DNA of 64,000 bases, from positions 2,243,044-2,307,043 of the forward strand of contig NW_023998452.1 of NCBI RefSeq assembly GCF_014805625.2, given 5' to 3'. Below, one piece after another: positions 47,611 through 61,228 of the stretch. The notes under the pieces are model-generated. The model ran no database searches, was not told where the DNA came from, and saw only the letters and a list, made by a program, of their open reading frames with translations. Source of the stretch: Glossina fuscipes (lineage: Eukaryota; Arthropoda; Insecta; Diptera; Glossinidae). Made by a program: the position numbers and the translations under genes. Each line of letters opens with the position of its first letter. Positions within the stretch are counted from its first letter, which is position 1.

Positions 47611-50600
47611 GGCTGACTACATTTCTCCACAATGAACTTATCTTTATGGTTCCCATTAACAACTGCTGTCATTTATGCCAATTTGAATCATTATCGAATG
47701 CCTTGTATTCTAACAATTTCTTTTCCAATTCAATGATATTCTAAAAAAAAAAGGCAGAAGAGATTAAAGAGAAACACATACGTATGAAGAAAAAAGAAAA
47801 AAAAAAAAGAATTTCAAGTTTGTATACACGCAACTTAAAGTGGCTTGAAGAACGTAAAATATGTAGCAACATCCCCCTCCTCTTTAAGTGATACTTATCG
47901 CAAATACAAATTGTGGGACGTGTACGACATCATTATTTAAGTAGCACTTTTTATTGTAGTCCGTAATGAGAATGATTCTCTCTTTATGTTTGATTTGTTT
48001 TAATTCTTCACACAAGTTGCTTTTATTGATGTTTAAAAAAATACAATAAGAAAAGGATTATAAACGGCTTGGGTCCAATTTCTATTACTACATTCTACAC
48101 ATGATTGTAGTGACGTGGCGCCCTCTACTAACACCGGTTTACTAGGATTGTGGGTTGTCTACCCGGCAAAAGTCTCTAAAGATAGTTTTTTTCTTTTGTT
48201 TACACTTTAAAGATATAAACTTAATTTTTGTTGTAAAGAGGAAGCATTTTTACAGATATATGGTGAATACGTACACTGTTCGAATTTCTTCTTTTTTTAG
48301 ATTTACTATAAACACTTGGTAAACCATTGAATTTACTTATCTATTTTGGTTAATTTTATTCTTTTTACCTCAATTTGATTGAATCTACCGTAGAAAGCTG
48401 AAAGTGTGTTTGATTTGTTCTTCCGACTGTAACATGCAAATATATAGCCACATGAAGAATATATGCATGCTTCTTCTTCAACAGAAAATTCAAAGTCAAT
48501 TAACTGATATTCGTCTGTATACCCGAGGGCCGAGATTTTTCACAAACTCTCATTGTTTATGGCTACAGTTCGGGTCGGAAAATAGGTGAATTGTGTATAA
48601 GATCCACCCCACGATACAGACAGAAAGCCGTAGCTTCCAATTTATTGCAAATATCGATCTCAAACTCAGCATAAACCCTTTGCAAGCCCTCTCTAAAAAG
48701 GCGAATGGAAAATCAAACACAATTGACAAGATTCCCGCCTTTCTTTTGTTATATTGCTTTCAGCCTTGTGCCTATCAAAAGAAGGTACCAACGTGAGCCA
48801 CAACGTCTTATTTTCGTCTTCTGCCAAAAGTAATAAAAACACCGCTATAACGCTCTTAGTCAAATATTCCATTGTGGAGATATCTAGTAGAAGGAATGAA
48901 TCCATTCGCTTTAATCCTTATAGAGTGTGTATGGAGACCGAGTTAAGACATCGTTGCGGAGTAATTTTAAGAAAACAAAAAGAAAAACCAATAATTTATT
49001 AGGCAGCCTGATAAGCACCGAAGCTATCAGTATCGTATCTTTATTGCTAGGTTCAATATTTTTCACACCAGCTCATAAAAAATATCAATCAATTTATATC
49101 CCTTTCTAATCGGTGGTACACACGGTGGTCAAACGTTACGATAAAACATGAAAAGAAAAAGAACGCACCTTAACATTTCTAAAGGGAAGTTACGCTATTC
49201 GTAGAGAGGCTTTGTAATCTTTGTCTTCGTTTTCTTCTTTTTCATGGAAAACAAACGCAATAAGGAAACGATGATACTTTTTCGCAAAATATTCCTAAAA
49301 ATAAAAACGAACCCTAGGTTGGAGAATAAAACAATTTGCGGCATTTTATCCATTCGTTCGAAACTTGCTGGTATTTATATGCAGCATATAACTGAGTAAC
49401 CAAAGCTACCGTCATTTTATAAAAGTTTACTGTCAAGTAACAAAGAAAATTGAACAATTTTTCCACCTTCCCCGCGCTCGTGAATATATTAATGTAAAAT
49501 GCCCACCTACGTACGACGATTATGCACGACGTAAGTAAACAGACAAGACTTTGAGAAAAAATTATACACTTTTGGTTAATTTTAACTTTGCGCTTATGAA
49601 AAATTAATTATGTCCTTAAGGTAAATTATAACTGGACTTTACGCGTCGCGAATAGCAAATACCTGTCGTCCTTTGGCGCGCACGATAGGATGTCCAAAGC
49701 AAATCAGGCGTGTAAGGCAAACATTTTCAGTTAATTTTTAAGGAGCTTGGCAGCATGAGTTAGAAAACTTTACCCTAAAGCGCATTTCAATGTACGTTAA
49801 AACGGACTATAAAGCGAAGATGGGGTGGCTGGGTTTCTTTTCTCAATAAAATAAAAGAGGCAAACAAAAAAAAAAAAAGAAAGAAGAGGGCAAAGTCACA
49901 AAAGCCGACTATTAGTGAGATAAAATCTGCTGTTTTTTTTTTTTTTTCTTCTTCGTTTTTTGCTGTGCGATTTTTTTCCCGATGTGTAAATTATGCAAAT
50001 TCTTGTACATAACTTTTTTACTTTTTTCCTTTTAATGTTTTTTATTTTGTCTTTGAAAGCAGTTTCTGTAGATAAATTAATTTGTGACAAACAATTTTAA
50101 CGGACCGTGATTTTTCTTGCCAACATTACACCGCCGTTAGTGGCTATGACGCCACCTTCGCTCGAGTTACTATGCCTTACTTAAGCATATTTATATAAAT
50201 ATATATATATATATATATGCATTAAATGTTTTACGACGGCTCTCTTGGCAACTTTTGTGTGCTGTCAAAATGAGCATTCTTCGTCTTTTCTCTCTGGAAG
50301 AAAAGTTTCCAAAGTTGGTCAACAAAAATTGAATTTTTCGTTAAGTTTGTAAATCCGACAATTACAAGTTTTTCACTTTTTTTTTTTTTTTGTTTTTTTT
50401 TTTTTTTCATTCTTAATTAAATGGATTAGCATCTACATACAACTAATAAAAATCAAATTTGAAAGAATTTGTCTATCATTTACTTTCAAACAATTTTTTC
50501 TCGATTTCGGAAAAGAACGAATTATTTCTGTATCTAACATCATATCAAGTTATTCACTTTATCGCAAGACGGTTACTTCACTTCATTTCACTTGAACGAT

Positions 50601-51240
50601 GACATTTAAATTGAAAATATGTTAATGTTTTTCATATTAAGGATGGAAAAAAGTTGGATACAATTGCGGAATGCTTTATTATGTAATTGAAACATACTTC
50701 TTTGGATATGAGTGTCTCTTTATTTCTTAATATGAAAATCTATTTTTATATATAATTTTATTGGTTCGTTGTATATAAATATTTTCGGTAAAGAAAGCTA
50801 ATGCATAAATAAATGTTTAATTGCTTGCTTTTTTTTTTTTTTTTTTTTTTTTAAATACGTTTTGCTTGATCAGTTAAATTTGGATTTTTTTTGGTTTAAA
50901 TAGTTAGAGGAAGATTGCTGCAGTTTAGGGCCCCCTTAACCGGTTAACTTTATCAAACCCTTCAGCAAAATACTCGACAAACTGAGAGTATGTGTAACGT
51001 GAAGTTCGGTTGTAATAAGCGGACTTAACAAAATGACAAAAATATTTTTTAAAATGCATTATCGCAAACACATGTAAAATTTTAGGATGAAATCCGACAA
51101 CGGACGGAGGGATCATTACGTATATATGCGTCTTGCTTAGTTAACTGGTTAAGAATGAATATTACACACGCGTACACTACATGTTTTAAATTAAGAGAAT
51201 CATGCTAAATTTTTATATAAACGAGTAAGTTGCTTCTGAC
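47521..51240 (+). other. Possible distal foxo 3' UTR or intergenic DNA, no gene seen
   Basis: No reading frame here resembles a protein. It contains the CTTG tetranucleotide run (47566-47611), an AT microsatellite (50198-50219), long T runs (for example 50829-50852) and several AATAAA hexamers that keep a long 3' UTR possible. Confidence 0.6.
47566..47611. repeat. CTTG tetranucleotide tract in or near the foxo 3' UTR
   Basis: About 11 units of CTTG/CTTA, mostly perfect CTTG from 47573. If transcribed with foxo it would be part of the 3' UTR. Confidence 0.9.
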
Positions 51241-51244
51241 CTAA

Positions 51245-51620
51245 TTTTTTATATGCACCACGTTCTCCTGAAAAAGGCTGAAGAGAAAAGGTAAAAAGTA
51301 CATTTCTATAAACTATCTTATCGGGTGGGCGTGGCTGATATTTTAGTGTACGAGTAGCGCGTGAAAATCACGAAAAGTAAAGGTATTCCAACTCTTTGTT
51401 GAATTGTAGACATATCTCTTCACCGCCTTGGGTTAATTTCAAGTTCTTTTGCAAATTTGAAGCCGATATCACACACGAAGCCGATGTCGCGGACGGACAG
51501 CTGAACATGCTTGATGTTGATTAAAGATGTATATTTTTTACGGGCTCCCTGAAAAGTTAACATAGGAATATTTCTGAAGCAGCTGAAGGTAAATATGAAT
51601 TTAACTAGCGAAGGTATCTA
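51245..51620 (+). repeat. Dispersed repeat family A, degraded copy 4
   Basis: Begins TTTTTTATATGCACCACG, then CTCCTGAAAAAGGC, parallel to TTTTATACCCATCACTG and CCTCAGAAAAAGAC of copy 3. GGGTGGGCGTGGCTGAT, TTGCAAATTTGAAGCCGATA and GGACGGACAGCTGAACATG correspond in order to blocks of the 62880 copy. Confidence 0.55.
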
Positions 51621-53031
51621 CCATCTTCCTAACAGAGCTCGCGTGCATGGTGGCTACGGTGGTTTGAATTTGTTCAATTTTTCAGAAAGACATTTGCTTA
51701 TAGATTCACATGATGAATATCGTTGGAATCTTTTAGATTGGGCGCCCCAGCATCTCGAATTTGATTGAAAATAATTGGTAAACAAAAGTTCTGCGTAGTC
51801 AAACATAAATTTGTTTGGCTTGTTTGAAACGTGCTTTTATGTAAACTCATTAGGTATCCACTAAAATATTATGCACTTTCTAATTTAGACGGAGGAGGCT
51901 TCCAAGTCAAATCACATCTTAACTCTAACTAATTAACAGAGCTCCCTTAGGGCGTTCACAAAGCTTTGTTTAGGCAGGTGATAGACGTCTTCGCAGGTTA
52001 AATTCATATTTATAGTCACAGTCCTGGTTTTATGTATGAAAGCAGAATAGATTTTTAAAGACAAAATATTGGCGTCGCAGTTCAGAGACTTGTTAAGAAT
52101 GTAGTTCCACTTCTAGAGGCCATCTCAATTCGTTGTTGGGAATTCAAAGCGTTTTTTTTTAAATTCCCACTAAATTGAGCCATCGAGAAACTTTAAATTG
52201 TGGAAACCATGGATCGATACAGAATTTGCAAAGGCAATTAAAACTTCAAGAAAATCGGATGAAAATTGAAGGAGTGAGCCTGAAGCGCTTATGAACATTG
52301 GGGGATTACATTTAAAATTTCTTTCATCTACAAATGCTTCGTTTACTGGCAGTGTAATTAAAAGTCTTGTAGTGTGCAACTGAGTTTGTCTTGCAAAAAT
52401 TGAATCTTAGCCCATTTCAAAAATTTCCCATTTACTTATACTGTTCCAAAATTCGAGAAGGTGGCTAATAATTGCTGACTCACAATAGCATTACTGCTTA
52501 TAATTTTTTACCCACCTTTTTATTCTTACCGAAATATTTTAAAGACGGACACGTAGCAACTCCTGTATGAAATCCTCCGTGCAAGTCGCAATTTTCTATG
52601 TTGTTCCATACCTATTGGAGGTGTTAGAAATTTTAAAGAAATAGTAGCACCTGTCAAAAAATCGAAAAATCCCGCGTCATTCGCTACACAAAACTATTAA
52701 GAGGCTTTCATTGAAATTTGTGTTCAATCGGTTGCAAGCTGAAAGTTTTCAAAATATACTCGGGTTGAAATATTTGTAATAGGTTTGAATCAAGCCGCAA
52801 TCTGCATTGTTATCAAAAAATGATTTTGCTCTAACACTTGACTTTGACAGTATATATGCGCAAACTTAATTACGGAACTTATTAACGGAACGGATAGAGT
52901 TTGTCGGCAGGCCTAATACATTCGAGAATCACAAAATTAAAGAGTTTTGAGGACTAGAGTAAAATTTTAATAAAATTTTTGATTCATTTTGATCTGCTTG
53001 CAATAGACATCTACCTAACGATTTTCACAAC
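51621..53031. other. Intergenic, with one copy of repeat family C
   Basis: Apart from the family C copy (51836-52060), nothing recognisable is present. The 69-codon frame on the - strand at 52170-52379 is not a known protein. Confidence 0.5.
51836..52060 (+). repeat. Repeat family C, copy 1
   Basis: Matches 61860-62090 in order: a TATCCACTAAAATATT block, GGAGGAGGCTTCCAAGTCAA, TTAACAGAGCTCCCTTAGG, and GTTAAATTCATATTTATAGT against GCTAAATTCGCATTTATCTT. No reading frame; possible palindromic GAGCTC core. Confidence 0.65.
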
Positions 53032-53315
53032 GACCGCATAGTCCAGGGCATAAGACGCGCGAATGCCAAGTGCAGAGCGACAGGTTCGAATCTCAGTGCG
53101 GTAGATCATACCTTACAACCAGTTACGTAATTTAGTTACTTAGATCAATGTTCGCTTACGTAATTAATAATTTTAGGCTGCGACTAGCCTAGGGCAGAAG
53201 ACTCGCGAATACAAAGTGGAGAGCGACGGGTTCGAAAGCCAGTCCGATGGATCATACCTCGCACGTAATTACGTAATGTAGTTGCTCAGAGCTATGTTCG
53301 GTTTTAATACTGTTA
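53032..53315 (+). repeat. Tandem dimer of tRNA-Arg-like SINE units (period about 145 bp)
   Basis: Unit 1 (53032-53103) has a 6-bp acceptor-like stem, ACCGCA (53033-53038) with TGCGGT (53097-53102), an A-box TAGTCCAGGGCATAAGACG and a B-box GGTTCGAATC at correct tRNA spacing. The order of blocks resembles fly tRNA-Arg genes, which start GACCGCGTGGCC. Unit 2 (from about 53176) repeats TAGCCTAGGGCAGAAGAC and GGGTTCGAAAGCC, but its acceptor stem has decayed. Both are followed by GATCATACC and an ACGTAAT-rich tail. The T stem pairs poorly, so these are SINE-like copies rather than working tRNAs. Confidence 0.6.
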
Positions 53316-56189
53316 CGAAATGCTTTTTTCGATCAGGTTCGTATCACTACATCGTGGTCTTATTTATAATCATAATTAGAAGAAATTAGAAGAAATTTTT
53401 AAGAGTAGGACTATTTGCAATCTACTTATTTTTACAGCATTCTTCACTTAACTTTCTTGTCGACTTAAATTTTTCTTTCCGACTAACTGATCCTGCTCAA
53501 ATATCCTGCTTATATAAGCGACTTATCATATTTGATGCGTTTTCCGCTAATCTTTTTCGTCTGCCGGCAGCTGCATGACGCGCCATGAATATGCACTGAG
53601 TATTTGCGTCTCTCGGAAAGCTACTTTCTGGGAAAATCAATTAGTTGACATGAAACTAGAATTGGGATGTTCGTAACAATACTTTGAACCTAAATATTGT
53701 ATACTGTTGCTTACTGCATGTATGTATACTGTTTACATTAAAACCTTGCTGCTTGATTTGCTGATTAATATTCTTTGTTATGTTAATGGCTTAGTTGCAC
53801 TTAGTTGGACTTAGTTTGCTTGTTAATGCCTTAAGCCTTAAAGTATCCTAAAATCCTTTTAAAGTTTGCTATGCTTTGGTGATTGTCTTTATAAATGCGT
53901 CGTTCAAGCCTTTAATCTTGAAAGTGTTGCTTAATACGGCTGAAATGCGTAACTGTGGCCAGTGGTAAAAACAAAGCAATAGTAATAATGATAATAATAT
54001 ATGCACTAGATATTGAAAACTAAACATTTATCTGAGTGATAGGACGAGTCAGTGCTTCGTCCATAATTAACCCAAGCTGTTGAGTCGATACACATATTCC
54101 TTTCATCATAGCACCTCTCCAAAGCCTTTGAATATGTTTAACACATATTGACAGAGAAACAAACAAGTCGCACTCTTTTTGCTTTTCATTCTATTCGAAC
54201 AAATTCATTCTATTAAGAACAAATTAATTTAAAAAATTTACTTGAGCAACATTCGTAGAAAGTCTATCAATACCTCTGTTGTTATATTGTATTCCGAAAT
54301 TTATGGGCTTATTAAATCCAATAGAATACAACTTGATAGCAAAGACTATAAATGCCAAAGACTGCCACTGTTGTTTTCTTTTTTTTTTTCCCAATGTAAC
54401 AATTGTTAAACATAAAGCTGCTGTTGTCGTTTGTATAACAAAATATGCTACCATGGCATTGAGAAACCTTAGCATCTGTATGGTGTGGCAAACCATATAT
54501 TAATAAGTGCTCTTAAAATTGTGAAAGAAAAGAATAAAAGTAATATTAACAAGGAGGATATATTTAGTTGCGTCGAGGCGAATTTCATGCACCCACCCAA
54601 ATCAAGCAATTTCCCAGAAATTTATTCGATATTTTTTTATCCTTCCCGAAGAATTGTTTCTTTTGTATCCATCAAATGCTTGATAAATAAGTTCGCGACA
54701 ACAAATGTACTTCCCTTGGAACTCTTAATATTTCCCTAGGATGTTTCATTAATTGTTGGTTTTCGCTCAAAAAATACGAGAGACTTCTTTAAAGCAAGCT
54801 AATCGTCTTACCTGATCAGAGTAATTTTATTGAAATCGTCAAGCCTTTCTGTCAAGCACTTCTGTTGATGTTAGGAGCGGTTTGCCAAATTTCTGCAATC
54901 CATTTCGAATAAAGGATTAGAGTGGATGCAGTTCCTTTAAAACCTAACAATGTGTTTTATTAATTTTTTCTTATTGTTCAGCGCTTTGACATCATCAACA
55001 TCACTAAGTCGAGTATGTAGCTATGTGTTTCCGCGAGTTTATTATTAATTCTTCAAACTTTTCGCTATTCAGGGTCAATTGACAGAAGACAGAAGCTAGA
55101 AGAAGAAGCGAACAGCGACAAAAGTGAGAAGGCAAGGGAACGTATAAAATGTGTGATGTAACTTTTTTATGGAAAATAATTTAATAAAAAATTGATGGGA
55201 ACAATTTGTCATGGTTGGGATGGTAGAGTTTTTTCTCTTTTCTTTTCTTTTTTTTACTTTTTGCATAGTGGAAGTTTATTTATAGAAGGCTACAACCCAG
55301 AGAGAGAGAGAGAGAGAGAGAGAGCTGGGAGAAGAAAACTTTTTTCTTTTGATTAGAATGATTTATATGATTAAATTATAACACAAATTTGTTTCCTTTC
55401 TGGCGGTTTGTCAATGAAGTGAAGGTAATCGTTGATCCACACATCATGCCATTTAAGTGAAATTAATGAATAAATGATGTTAAAATTTGTCCAGAATTTT
55501 CATGGGATTCCTTAGCCATTTGCTTGTTCGTTGGTAGATCACATCTCAAACGTGTCGCTACGTACGGTAATGGCTGCTCATCGAAAATTAAATATAATTG
55601 TTCGCTTGACTTAAACGTTTCGAATTTTGATGTTTTAACCAATGATTGAATTAATTTTCTACTTTAGTTCCCAACTACAGGTGCTGTACTGAGCTCATGT
55701 TTTCCTGTGTGCATGTGAACATGTTCATGAAACATCAAACGCTAAACTCTGTAAATCCATACCCAAGTAAAATATGTGTAATAAAGACATCAGTGACGTA
55801 TGTATCCGGTAATAATCTTCATTAGCTCATCATATTTTTATAACAGAGAAGACTCGCTAGATATTTAGAAAGTGCATGATAGTAGTCAACCATTAGCTTA
55901 AACCTACTCTGATTTTTTATTATTATCGAAAATTAGATAAAAACGGAAGATTTTTAAATTGCTTTCTTAAATTCATAACAAAGTTTTCTTAAAGCACTTT
56001 ACTTGAAAGTTTCATATAAAAATGATTGCATCAATCATGGAAGAAAATGTTGGCTAACCGTTTAGTGGATTTGTTTTTTTTACCTTGGGGGGTTGAGTTC
56101 GCCTTTCATTCCAGATGTGCTCACAGATGTCCTGCACTTCTCAGGGTATACGATGGCAAGGCGGACTTTCTTTTTGCTTAACTCGAATT
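53316..56189. other. Intergenic, no gene recognised
   Basis: Contains a GA microsatellite (55300-55324) and small unassigned open frames (for example 54224-54496 on the - strand). Nothing looks conserved. Confidence 0.55.
55300..55324. repeat. GA microsatellite
   Basis: Perfect (AG)n run. Confidence 0.9.
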
Positions 56190-56290
56190 GCACTTGAGAT
56201 TTGTACCCGCGAACGCGGACTTTGTGGTTGCGGTTCTTACCTACTCGGCTACTCATCCGAATAACGGCTCGACGAGATTTGGGATTCACG
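56190..56290 (-). repeat. tRNA-derived SINE-like element
   Basis: On the - strand: GATGAGTAGCCGAGTAGG (A-box), then AAGAACCGCAACC, then GCGGGTACAAATCTCAAGTG (B-box with one change). Same family as the 9030 and 30300 copies (GAGTAGCCGAG). Confidence 0.55.
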
Positions 56291-57926
56291 GGCGGTCAAA
56301 TTCTATGGGAAAGCACGTATAAACGACATAAATTAAATTTGAAATTTTATAAGAAAACTTTGTGTGAAAGTCTGTCGGTAACCTAGTTCGTACTTACTGC
56401 ATGGTTGCCTATAGGCAAGATTGTGAAACAGACGTTTTCTAGTTGAGTTACCTTAAACCCATTTATCCGACTCGTATCAAATTACTATTGGCTAAGTTCA
56501 CTTAGCACCCTCTGTTGAGACGATAGATATGCGAAGTCGAAGCTAAGGTCGACTATGAATCCTCGCAACTTGTACATTTTTTCAAGCTTATTAAGCCATC
56601 TGACGTAAGGACTTAATAATTAAGATTCATTGTCTTTTTTTGTCGTATTGTGCTTAAATTTTGGTGTTTTTAAGAGTTTGACTCACAGCTGGACGTAAGC
56701 AGGCGAACATGAATAATTCTTAGTATTAAAATATTGTTTTTTTTTCTTTATTCTCAGATAATTTTTCTTTCTTTTGCTCATAAGTGGGTCAAGTATTACA
56801 TTTCAATGTAACTAGAGACTTAATTTTGAAATCGATTTGAATACAAAAATCGTTCATGAAAAATATATTAAATGACTATTAATCAAACCATTCTAGTCCA
56901 TCATCTCTCATGTGTAAGTTTAAGAGTAACGCAGGCTACACTACCAGGATTTTAATAAATCAACATACGGAGCACTTCAAGGAAAAGTTCTTAGTTGTTA
57001 GGTGGAGCGCATAATTACTTAAGAATTAATTGTGAAAATTACTTACAAATTCTAGATTTGCTTTTGTTTACAAATTCGCTAAACAAATGAATTATGTCCG
57101 CAAATTCATGCGAATGTAAAAGATTATGCCCTTCAACGCCTTTACGATTTTCATTTGGAAATCTCTTAATCTGTTGTCGTTGAGTGGATATGTGTAACCG
57201 TCATTTATGGATGCATTCATCGATGCTCGCACATACAAACATCCATAAATGAATTGCTATCACTTGAAAATTGAAATAATCGAAAAGAAAAGGAAGAAAG
57301 TATAATTTTTATTAAAGAAAAAAAAAAAAAAAAAAAAAAAAAAAACAAAATTATAAGAAAACAATTGTTAAACGCGAACTATGAAAGGATGACACTAAAT
57401 GCAATATGAAGAGAGGGAGAGAGAGAGAGAGAGAGCAACAGATTAAGTTGTAAAATCACAACAATCTTTCGAACTGAAGCAATACAAAGAGGAAAATGAA
57501 TAAAAAAGAAAAGAAAAGAAAAAAAAAGAACTGTTTCTTACACTAGAGACAACAACACGCAATAATGATGATGACGTTGTACAATGTGCCTGGAACAATA
57601 TACACGAGTGCAGATGGATGAGAAGCAAAAGATTAAAGGCAAATATGTGTTGAATGTAAACAGTTTGCTTGACTAGCGTAGTGTCAAGTACGTAAAGTTG
57701 GCTTGTGTGCGCTGAAAATCTGTTAAGCTCCCTTTTTGCAATAAGACTAGACAGTCTTGTGAAGAAAAATGTCTTTAAGGACTTTTTATTTTGTGGGAAA
57801 ATACACTTAACTTGCTGCTGCGTCTTGCTGCGAATAAGAAAATTAAATTTAAACTACTTGTTGCTCCTGCACTAGTAACAAGGATAACGGCTTGTGTACG
57901 AGTATTAAAATGTCAAAAGCAATATG

Positions 57927-57964
<38 letters not shown>

Positions 57965-60834
57965 TATGTATGCGTAGACGCGTGCAAGCTTTCCTTCATT
58001 GTGCCCTTAAACAACAGCAAGCAACAATAGCAAATATATAATATGTACATAAATACACACACACACCTCTCAATGATATACGTATATAATAATGCATGTA
58101 AGAAAGTGTACTCAGAGAAAGAAATGAGGGAAACATTTTAAATGTAAAGCAAACACACCTACTTTGTTACGCACTGGTTGTACTTGGTCCGTTTAGTGCC
58201 ACGGGTTATTTATCAACTCAATATGAGAAAAAGAAAAAAGAAAAGGATATGCGAGTTTAGATCGAATGCCGGGGCGCTAACAAGCATTGCGCTTATATAT
58301 GAGATTTCAAGAACAAAATGTGATCATGTAATCATTTCTAAACTGATGAAAAGTGGTTAATACGTACATTAGCGAATATTTTTGATCCTTATCTGGTTTT
58401 GTAACTAAACAACAAGCAGACACATTATACGCTTGCGCACCTAGTTTTGGAAAGGAAGTTTTCGTAATACAGCAATGGCAAGGAAATCGCATCTTTAAAG
58501 TCTGCAGCCTTTTTATATACTAGCACATCATTCAAATTACTGTCGATATCGATATCGAAGACCATATTTTATATTTTGTAACTAATTGCACAAACTGCCT
58601 TTGGTTACAATTATTTAGTTTGAACTTAGCATTGTATTTTAACATATCTTAATTCTATATACCGTTTTTAACATATCTTATTACCGTTGAATACCGTTCA
58701 ATTTTATAGCCATGAAGAGGCTTACAAAATAGTAAACATAAAGTGTTTCATATTCTTTCGTAAACGTTTGTAAAAAGGCTTGTAAGTGAAATTCAAACAT
58801 CCTAAAGGTATGCTTTTAAATATTTCATAAGCCTATCCAAGTTGTAAATACTTGCGTACACATTCTTGTGTCGGTTTATACATGAATGAAAACACTTCAC
58901 AATGGTATGAGTATCATATTATACGTAAGCGTCAGTCAAATTGTGTAACAAAGGTGACAGTTAAACACATACTTAGTACTTACATGCTTATTGACTACTT
59001 AAGTTCACCTATATATGTACCTTAAAGCAGATATACTATTACAATTGTATGTACTCCTACATACCTCTTCACCGTATCGTATTTGTTTCCAGCGTTTTCT
59101 ATATTGAAAATCTTATAATTTTCTATCGCTTACAAATCTTGATTATTAAACTTTGAATGCGATATGAGTTGATTTTAAAGACTTATGAGAATATAAAGAC
59201 AAGAACTTTAAACGACATTCCTTTCCTCAAGGAAATTTCTTCCATTTCGTCAGCTTGAACACATAATATTTGTTCTTTTTCATTTTATTTTTATTAGCCT
59301 TATAATGAAGAAATCTGCTTAAATTAACTGACTCAACAGCAGTTTCCTGTAATGTATGCAAACTATTCGACAACTAAGTAATAAAACGTACACAGTATCC
59401 GCACTTAAATTGACACTTAAATAAAATGTCTATAAAATCTAAAAAGTTATGCCAAATCTGTATAACTTTTATTTATTATTATTGCTATTCTTATATCCAG
59501 TACTAGACAGCAGATTAATTTTTATATTTTGCGTTTGAAAAAAAAAAAAAAATTTCTAAATTAAGACGTCACAATGCAAAGACCGCTAACACCTATCATT
59601 GTTGAATTTATTCGTTGAGAGGATTTCTTACCATCGGTCGCCGTCTTGACAAACTGGCTTTAGTCAAACGAAGTGAGGGAACTAATTAACGCTTTAATTG
59701 CAAAAACATTTTCTTAAAATCGATACTCAATTGTTGTACAATTTTGCAAAGTTTTTCCAAAATCGTTTGAAGTGTAAATCCGAAGATTGGGGATGCGAAG
59801 ACCAGCGCTATGAGTGGTGGAAAATGAAAGGGAACTATTACTGGTCTCTTAGGAGGGGAAAATTGTATAAGAGACGCGCTTTGTTGCATATTCGCTTGCA
59901 TTCCGTTAAGATTGAGTCGAGCTCCTGCGCCCAAAGTACCAAGTAGGATGTTGAACACGTGCTAATGAAGCCTCACAACATCGAACAACAGAACATATAT
60001 ATGAATTTTTTTGCCTATGACTCTATCGATTTGCATCTTACTATCTCATGTGGATTTGCAAACAGAGTCTGTATCAACGAATCACGTTGTAGATGATATC
60101 CGATTCAAAAATATTATCGAACAGATCTATAGAATAGTTTGCTATCTACTTATATGCACGATGGATGGCAAACGATGAAAGGCTCTTATAACATGCATCA
60201 TAATCTAGTTCGATACGGCTTTACAACTTTTTTGTTACTCCTTAGCCTAAATTAGGTTAATGGCGAAAACATTTAGTTTGAAACGAAAAACGATAGAACA
60301 TTTTCTTTATGCTATGGTTACAATGAATTGTGTCATAACAACAACAACAATAATAATAGCAATTCACAAGTCACTGTATTGCGCTAGTAGTAACATGTAA
60401 GAAAGTTATATTCGACTGGGATAGAACCTCGTATATCCACAACCATTGAAATCTTTAGCGTATCACTTTCATAATGACTGTATGTAAGAACTTGGGCTTT
60501 TCTAAACCTAATTTAGAATTAGCATACTTAGTTGGTTGCGTTCTACTCTCCAAGTCCTTATTTTTGACACCCATATAGATGGTAATGTGATGAGAAAATT
60601 AGTCAGTCGTGACGTTCACCGTATTTAATTTGCAACTAATAAATAGCTTGCCGCATGCTACTCTCCCAATCCTTTTATTTGATTGCCATGTCTACAGTAC
60701 TTTTAAGAATTAGCAGATTTTTAGGTAGGTCTTCATTTGAGGAAAGTACTAAACAATTACAGACATTCTGCCTTATGATTAATAAGCGTAAAATCTCAAG
60801 AAAGTGGAAAAACAGAAAATTTAATTATCTATAG
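56291..60834. other. Intergenic, no gene recognised
   Basis: Holds a 29-bp poly-A (57317-57345), a GA microsatellite (57411-57436) and a TA microsatellite (57929-57961). Overlapping frames at 59686-59958 (both strands) show no family resemblance. Confidence 0.55.
57929..57961. repeat. TA microsatellite
   Basis: Perfect (TA)n run of about 33 bp. Confidence 0.9.
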
Positions 60835-61060
60835 TTTTGTGTGGGCATGGCCGATTTTCTCCGTTCTTGCAAATAAATATTACAGTTGCGTTCAGTTTAT
60901 CCTTTATTTTACTGCGGACATGTGCTCTCACTAATTTGGCCAATTTTCAATGCTAACCCGAGTAAAGAAACTTTCAAAGTTTTTATCACATTTGAGGTCA
61001 ATAACTTAATTGTGCCAACCCTCCGCAACACTCAGGCCCACACACATATTTAAGTTCCGG
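60835..61060 (+). repeat. Dispersed repeat family A, fragment
   Basis: TGTGGGCATGGCCGATTTTC, GCTCTCACTAATTTGGCCAA, TTTTCAATGCTAACCCGAGT and TTTGAGGTCAATAACTTAAT correspond in order to blocks of copies 32398-32921 and 62880-63574. Neither terminal motif is present. Confidence 0.5.
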
Positions 61061-61228
61061 ATTAGTATAGGAATATGTATCGATTAGCTCATGTCTTTGC
61101 CGGTGTGTTTATATAGATGTTTGCGTGTCACCACCAAGGATTGTGGCGCTTCCATTTCCATTTAACCATTGTTCTAAAAAGATAGGATTTTTTTGCAATC
61201 ATATCTGTATTGTATGTAATGGGTGTAT

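Noticed and set aside
53032..53103. Functional tRNA-Arg gene
   Set aside because: The acceptor stem pairs at 6 of 7 positions, but the T stem and anticodon stem do not pair and no sensible anticodon loop is present.
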